Source: Ignavibacteriales bacterium
Lineage (GTDB): Bacteria; Bacteroidota; Ignavibacteria; Ignavibacteriales; Ignavibacteriaceae
Assembly (NCBI GenBank): GCA_020061995.1
Contig: JAGUXE010000040.1
Coordinates: forward strand, 1 to 11,240
Reading direction: 5' to 3'
Length of the DNA: 11,240 bases
Positions 7,644-11,240 of this stretch are shown here, piece by piece. The translations under genes were made by a program, and so were the position numbers. Every line of letters starts with the position of its first letter. Within the stretch, counting starts at the first letter, position 1. Under the pieces are notes generated by a model. It did not search any database, was not told the origin of the DNA, and saw nothing but the letters and a program-made list of their open reading frames with translations.

Positions 7644-9350
7644 TTACTTAACCAACAGCATCTTCTTAAAACTCTTAAAACTATTTCCTCCTGAAAGTGG
7701 CTCAGCAATCAACGAATAGAAATATATCCCGCTGGTAAGGTCTGATAAGTTAAAATTTATATCATGATACCCAATAGACATTTCTTTGTTGATTAACATC
7801 GAAACTTTTTCTCCAATAATATTATAAATCTCTAAAATAACTCTACTATCACTCGGTAATCCGAATTTTATAGTTGTACTCGGATTAAAAGGATTTGGGT
7901 AATTTTGGTAGAGTGCAAATTCATCGGGCAGGGTAATTTCAACTTCAATTTCGGTTGAGTATTCAAAGCTGCCGTCGTAATCAACTTGTTTTAAACGATA
8001 GATATATTTACCGGCTGATACGTTCTCATCATTGAATGAATAAGTGTTTAATTCTGTTGAAGTGCCATTGCCATTCACAAAACCAATCGTTTCAAAATTC
8101 GTTATTTTTAAATTTGAATTTTTAATTGAACGCTCTACTTCAAACCCTTTGTTATTTGTTTCACTTGCGGTCATCCAGTTTAATCTTACATTGTTATTTT
8201 TGATTCCAGCTGAAAAATTTATAAGTTCTACGGGAACCACTGATGGGACATAAGCTGTTGCTTCATTACTCCAATTACTGCCCATCCCTGGACCGTAAAT
8301 AATCCGAATTCTATATGTATAAATTTTGTTCAACTGAATAGATGTATCTAAATAGTTTAATGTATTAAATGGAACATCAGTGAGTAAAGAATAATTGTTA
8401 GTGGAAATTGGAATTCCCTCTTTCCTTTCAATCCGGTAGTTCGAAGGACTCGGAAAACTGCCCGTATCCCAACTTAAATTTACTCGTAATGCCGATGTAT
8501 CTGCTTTTGCTTTTACTGTTTTTGGAGGAATAGGACCGCCTAATGGCCCAAACATACTCACATTATCAATGTACCAGCCATTTAAATTATTTGTGTTGCC
8601 TTCAAAGAAAAATCCTATTTGAATGTAGGTTTCATTTGGTAGTTGAAAATTTGCCATGCCGCTTATATTGCCGGAAGGGCTTGTTTCCCAGAATTTTGTC
8701 CATGTAATCCCATCATCAGTTGTGTACACACATCCTATAGTTGATCCGGAATCGCCATCAAAATAATAATTAAAACGTATCCCGGAGGCTGCACTTGCAA
8801 AAACTGTTTTATGAATTATTCTTGATATACCGTTAGAAGCCGGAATGTTGTCAAACTTTAGTTCCGGAGGTTGAGCGCCGGCAAAGGAGGTGTTAGAAAT
8901 TTTCCAATTGTTTATACCGTTAGGACCTAAGATCTCCCAATCATTAAGATTAGAAAAATACTCTTCTATATAAGCGTCCAAAGCATAACTTCTAAAAAAC
9001 CAAACATCACCCGGATTGTTTCCTGCAGAATCAAATTCAACAACACGCCAATAATATTTTTTACCCGGTGAAAGAAGTGCTGATATGGATACTGAATCAA
9101 ATACTGTTGCGGGAAAGCCGCTTTGAACTTTAACCGAAGGATCAAGATTATTGACTAATGAAGAATCGCTGCTTAAGTAAACTTCATTGTAAGAGATATC
9201 TGATGGATTATCCCAGTAAAGATTGCCGTATGATATTCCTCTAGCTCCTTGACCGGTCATAGGATGTATTGCTTTTTGAGGCTGCGCAAAAGTCTCAAGA
9301 AAGATAAATCCGTTGAATGCTATTATTAAAATTATAGATAACTTTTTCAT
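7644..9350 (-). CDS. Secreted multidomain (Fn3/MAM-like) protein with T9SS sorting tail
   Basis: A 568-residue exported protein; biochemical role not recognised. Signal peptide residues 1-22 (KK, then LSIILIIAFNGFIFLETFA, cleavage before QPQK). Then in order: a beta-sandwich, Fn3-like domain (about 37-121, ending YYWRVVEFDSAGN ... WFFRS); a jelly-roll, MAM/cleaved-adhesin-like domain (about 128-268) with the characteristic ending NGWYIDNVSMFG; a further Fn3 domain (about 275-369, with YRIERKEG and YTYRIRI); the VPVELINFSA module (372-473, with GFEVERS and YRLKQVDYDGSFEYS); and a T9SS tail from about 477 (NYPNPFNPST at 483-492, GIYFYSL, KKMLLVK at the C-terminus). All are non-catalytic binding or spacer modules, so an adhesin or surface carbohydrate- or protein-binding role is the best inference. 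The start is well supported by AGG six bases before the ATG (9357-9359). It lies directly downstream of a degraded T9SS gene and probably shared its promoter. Confidence 0.85.
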   Translation of the reverse strand: MKKLSIILIIAFNGFIFLETFAQPQKAIHPMTGQGARGISYGNLYWDNPSDISYNEVYLSSDSSLVNNLDPSVKVQSGFPATVFDSVSISALLSPGKKYYWRVVEFDSAGNNPGDVWFFRSYALDAYIEEYFSNLNDWEILGPNGINNWKISNTSFAGAQPPELKFDNIPASNGISRIIHKTVFASAASGIRFNYYFDGDSGSTIGCVYTTDDGITWTKFWETSPSGNISGMANFQLPNETYIQIGFFFEGNTNNLNGWYIDNVSMFGPLGGPIPPKTVKAKADTSALRVNLSWDTGSFPSPSNYRIERKEGIPISTNNYSLLTDVPFNTLNYLDTSIQLNKIYTYRIRIIYGPGMGSNWSNEATAYVPSVVPVELINFSAGIKNNNVRLNWMTASETNNKGFEVERSIKNSNLKITNFETIGFVNGNGTSTELNTYSFNDENVSAGKYIYRLKQVDYDGSFEYSTEIEVEITLPDEFALYQNYPNPFNPSTTIKFGLPSDSRVILEIYNIIGEKVSMLINKEMSIGYHDINFNLSDLTSGIYFYSLIAEPLSGGNSFKSFKKMLLVK

Positions 9351-9353
9351 ACT

Positions 9354-9359
9354 TCACCT
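9354..9359 (-). promoter_or_regulatory. Shine-Dalgarno of the 568-residue protein, overlapping the upstream stop
   Basis: Read on the - strand, AGGTGA followed by AGT and the ATG at 9350 gives an AGG core with six-base spacing. The TGA of this same hexamer is the stop codon of the upstream T9SS tail remnant, so the two coding units were translationally close, possibly coupled. Confidence 0.6.
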
Positions 9360-9708
9360 GATCAATACCATCTTATTTATTTTTATTTGATTATAGCTGC
9401 CGGACTTAAGCTTATAAAAATAAACTCCGCTTGATAACTTACTTCTGTCAAACGCAACCTCATATTCTCCCGGAGGTTTTTCTTCGTTTACGAGTGTGGT
9501 AACTTCATTGCCGAGAACATCATAAACTTTTAATAAAACATATTGAATCAATTTCAATTCGCTGGGCATAACCGTCTGTTTGAAGTCCAAGGTATGTTTT
9601 ATAAAGGAATTGATATTTATTTCCACTATTAATTGGTAAGTAGTTTTGTGCGAAGGTATTTCCATAAAGGAACAGTAGAATTAACAATTGCCAACTAAAG
9701 TTACTCAT
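9354..9708 (-). pseudogene. Remnant of a secreted T9SS protein: signal peptide and N-terminus joined out of frame to half a sorting tail
   Basis: Two overlapping frames together look like the two ends of one lost gene. The first (9708 down to 9520, 62 codons) begins with a good signal peptide (WQLLILLFLYGNTFA, cleavage before QNYLP) and then NYLPINSGNKYQFLY and DGYAQRIEIDS, and stops soon after. The second frame (its recognisable part runs from about 9547 down to the TGA at 9354) encodes only the latter part of a type A T9SS tail: LLKVYDVLGNEV, then GEYEV, SGVYFYKL and a terminal MVLIR. The PNPFNP opening and the whole passenger domain are missing, and the halves are in different frames. A large internal deletion with a frame change near 9540-9550 explains this best. 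Alternatives are an assembly error, or a real 62-residue secreted peptide. It retains a promoter-like sequence upstream and adjoins the intact T9SS gene with only three bases between. Confidence 0.7.
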
Positions 9709-9734
9709 ATCACACTTTCTGAATTGTTAGTGTA

Positions 9735-9763
9735 AATATATTTGGAAATATTTCAACACACAA
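9735..9763 (-). promoter_or_regulatory. Candidate sigma-70-like promoter upstream of the remnant and the 568-residue protein
   Basis: On the - strand TTGTGT (9763-9758) and TATATT (9740-9735) are separated by 17 bases, and the -10 lies 26 bases before the ATG at 9708. The spacer contains the perfect palindrome GAAATATTTC (9745-9754). Hexamer matches are moderate, and promoters of this bacterial group can depart from the E. coli consensus, so this is only suggestive. Confidence 0.35.
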
Positions 9764-9771
9764 TTTAGATC

Positions 9772-9787
9772 TTTAGGAAATCCTAAA
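9772..9787. repeat. Short dyad upstream of the candidate promoter
   Basis: TTTAGGA (9772-9778) and TCCTAAA (9781-9787) are perfect 7-bp arms around AA. They sit nine bases upstream of the candidate -35 and inside a wider inverted pair TTTCAACA (9751-9758) and TGTTGAAA (9801-9808). The arrangement could be an operator; chance is not excluded in such AT-rich DNA. Confidence 0.35.
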
Positions 9788-10109
9788 TTAAAAGGTAAAA
9801 TGTTGAAATTTCGTGATTTAAGAACATAGTGTGATTAAAGACTATTTTCAATTATGAGGGATACTATTAAATGAAGAAATCGGAGTCAAACAACGAGGCT
9901 TACAATCCACTGAATTTCGTGTACTAAGACTTTTTTTTACACTTACTGAATCCGCGCTCTAACTAACCTTCATTCCTTTTTAGTTCCCAACCGATTATTT
10001 AATTCTATGTACAAATAAAAATCACACTTCGTCAGAATTGATTCAAAGAAAGCAAATGTTACTAATTAAGTGATCTACTTCTTTAATTATTTGTGCAAAG
10101 GTATAATTA

Positions 10110-11240
10110 TCACTTTTTCTTTTCTATCGCTTCTACTTTATGCTTGCTGTAATCCATTACACCAACCATTAAACCTGCAGTAACAACCACCGCACCACCA
10201 ATTTGATAGATAGTAACATCTTTCCCAAACAATATCATGATAAAAGGAAGAAGTGCGAGATAAACATTTGTGTAAGGGACCCAAAAGTGGGCTGCAAACC
10301 TTGAAAGCTTAAAGAAACCAAAACTGTAAATATACCCGGTCAATCCTGCTGCAATTACAAAAAGTATAGGAAGCCAGTTGTTTGGAATAATACTACCATC
10401 GAAAAGAGAGAAAAATCTGTTGTAATCAACAGATTGAATAATCTCTTTAATATTAGCTTTGTCATCAGGTGAAACATTTTCAGTTAAAACAAATTCATCG
10501 CCTGATTGCTCATAAAATTTATTAAGATATGCAATATTATCATCTGCGGTCTTGGCAACTATTCTGGTTTCATAATCAGTTGTAGATATACGATCAGGGA
10601 CATTCACATTGAAATAATTTCCTGCAAAAGGAATTATTAATATCGCTGATGATATAAAAATCATTTTCCATATTTCACGCCATAAAACAAGTGCGTTAGG
10701 ACCAACGCCTTCTAATGCGGTTTGTACTGTTTTATTATTAAGTACTTGTTGTGAAAGAAGACATGAATTAATTATAACAATCCAGATTATCGCATTGAAA
10801 TCAAGTGCGTTGGGATTATTATCTGCAAACCCAAACAACCATGGGAAGTGTGGAACAGCGAGCCCTGCAATTACAAGTGATATTCCAAGCCAGTGTTCTT
10901 TTCTTATTTGAGCATTAAACATAAATTTCCCGAAGAAAGGAAGAAAAGCTAAATAAATATTCAAATAAGGGGCAAAAATATGTGGGGAATAATAACGAGG
11001 GAGATAAAAGAACCCGATATTTTCAATAACTCCCGTAAATGCGCAAATAATAATTGTAGTGAGAGAAATTGATCCGGGCCATAAATATTTTATCTTTTTC
11101 CCGCGTGCTACTTCAATAATTACTGCTACTACAACCCATGCAAGTTTTGATAGTTCACGCCACCAGGTCATAACCCCGGGGGAAACATCTATTTTACTGC
11201 CGCCAGTATACTGGGGTTGGTTTGCCATCCAATTTAGTAC
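10110..11240 (-). CDS. DMT/EamA-family transporter with large periplasmic insert (5' partial)
   Basis: Inner-membrane permease of the drug/metabolite transporter superfamily; substrate unknown. The frame stays open to the right window edge (V-L-N-W before the ATG at 11228), and the expected first helix of the fold is absent from what is seen, so the real start lies outside and the ATG at 11228 is probably internal. In residues counted from that ATG, the two EamA halves are visible as an internal repeat: TWWRELSK (21-28) matches VLWREIWK (191-198), and APYLNIYLAFLPFFG (86-100) matches VPYTNVYLALLPF (317-329). Basic RGKKIK (42-47) marks a cytoplasmic loop. Residues about 204-286 form a hydrophilic insert (GNYFNVNVPDRI ... 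FDGSIIPNNW) between the helices equivalent to TM7 and TM8. By the usual topology this is on the periplasmic side. It makes the protein over 375 residues, against about 280-300 for typical members. The C-terminus is a short basic cytoplasmic tail (SKHKVEAIEKKK). Confidence 0.85.
   Translation of the reverse strand, partial: VLNWMANQPQYTGGSKIDVSPGVMTWWRELSKLAWVVVAVIIEVARGKKIKYLWPGSISLTTIIICAFTGVIENIGFFYLPRYYSPHIFAPYLNIYLAFLPFFGKFMFNAQIRKEHWLGISLVIAGLAVPHFPWLFGFADNNPNALDFNAIIWIVIINSCLLSQQVLNNKTVQTALEGVGPNALVLWREIWKMIFISSAILIIPFAGNYFNVNVPDRISTTDYETRIVAKTADDNIAYLNKFYEQSGDEFVLTENVSPDDKANIKEIIQSVDYNRFFSLFDGSIIPNNWLPILFVIAAGLTGYIYSFGFFKLSRFAAHFWVPYTNVYLALLPFIMILFGKDVTIYQIGGAVVVTAGLMVGVMDYSKHKVEAIEKKK

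Larger units (their letters stand above)
9709..10109. other. Non-coding gap of about 400 bases
   Basis: No convincing gene was found here on either strand. The part nearest the remnant (9735-9808) holds a promoter-like pair and several dyads, listed separately. A run of eight T at 9931-9938 has no stem before it. An 18-codon open frame at 9871-9927 has no ribosome site or recognisable product. The nine-base word ATCACACTT occurs at 9709-9717 and 10021-10029, with its inverse AGTGTGAT at 9828-9835; its meaning is unknown. No hairpin with a T-run was found just after the transporter's stop. Confidence 0.6.

Noticed and set aside
9871..9927. Small 18-codon + strand open frame
   Set aside because: It has no ribosome site, hydrophobic segment or recognisable product, and its length is expected by chance.
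9931..9938. Run of eight T as an intrinsic terminator
   Set aside because: No stem precedes it and no + strand gene ends nearby.
9709..10029. ATCACACTT repeated at 9709 and 10021, with AGTGTGAT at 9828
   Set aside because: It is a short word with irregular spacing and mixed orientation; one copy touches the remnant's start codon. Not enough to call an operator or attachment site.
11226..11228. ATG as the start of the - strand transporter
   Set aside because: The frame continues to the window edge and the protein would lack the first helix of the EamA fold; no Shine-Dalgarno is visible in the bases available.

Overview
This AT-rich window looks like chromosomal DNA from a member of the Bacteroidota/Chlorobiota/Ignavibacteriota group. 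The most likely source is an Ignavibacteria-type organism. The clue is three secreted proteins ending in a type IX secretion (T9SS, type A) sorting domain that opens with the N-[YH]-P-N-P-F-N-P signature and closes in a Gly-Ile-Tyr-[YF]-Tyr strand followed by a Lys-Lys-Met end. That wording of the tail is common in Ignavibacteria. Lineage is an inference from protein style only; there is no rRNA or other marker here.

Bases 1-4154 hold a potassium-uptake operon on the + strand: trkA (5' end cut off by the window edge), then two consecutive trkH genes. trkA and the first trkH overlap by one base and the two trkH genes are 23 bases apart. The two TrkH proteins are both 483 residues, align without a gap and are about two thirds identical, so they are a tandem duplication in which both copies have stayed intact. 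TrkA is the cytoplasmic nucleotide-binding regulator and TrkH the membrane K+ channel subunit.

Bases 4210-7575 hold two + strand genes for exported proteins with T9SS tails: a class C beta-lactamase-like serine hydrolase, and a protein with exactly seven ~52-residue repeats (probably a seven-bladed beta-propeller) followed by a fibronectin-III-like module. A perfect 11-bp hairpin at 7610-7635 separates the latter from a convergent gene.

Bases 7644-9708 are on the - strand: a 568-residue multidomain T9SS cargo protein, and just upstream of it a gene remnant. The remnant has an intact signal peptide and start, then jumps out of frame into the second half of a T9SS tail; the middle of the protein and the PNPFNP part of the tail are gone. 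The two lie in operon order, and the remnant's stop codon sits inside the Shine-Dalgarno sequence of the intact gene.

Bases 9709-10109 are non-coding, with a promoter-like sequence and several dyads near the remnant's start. Bases 10110-11240 hold a - strand DMT/EamA-type transporter whose 5' end runs off the right edge and which carries an unusual ~80-residue hydrophilic insert.

I see no mobile element, CRISPR array, tRNA or rRNA, and no clear new multi-gene system. The items most worth a second look are the tandem trkH pair, the collapsed T9SS gene, the seven-repeat secreted protein and the insert in the transporter.
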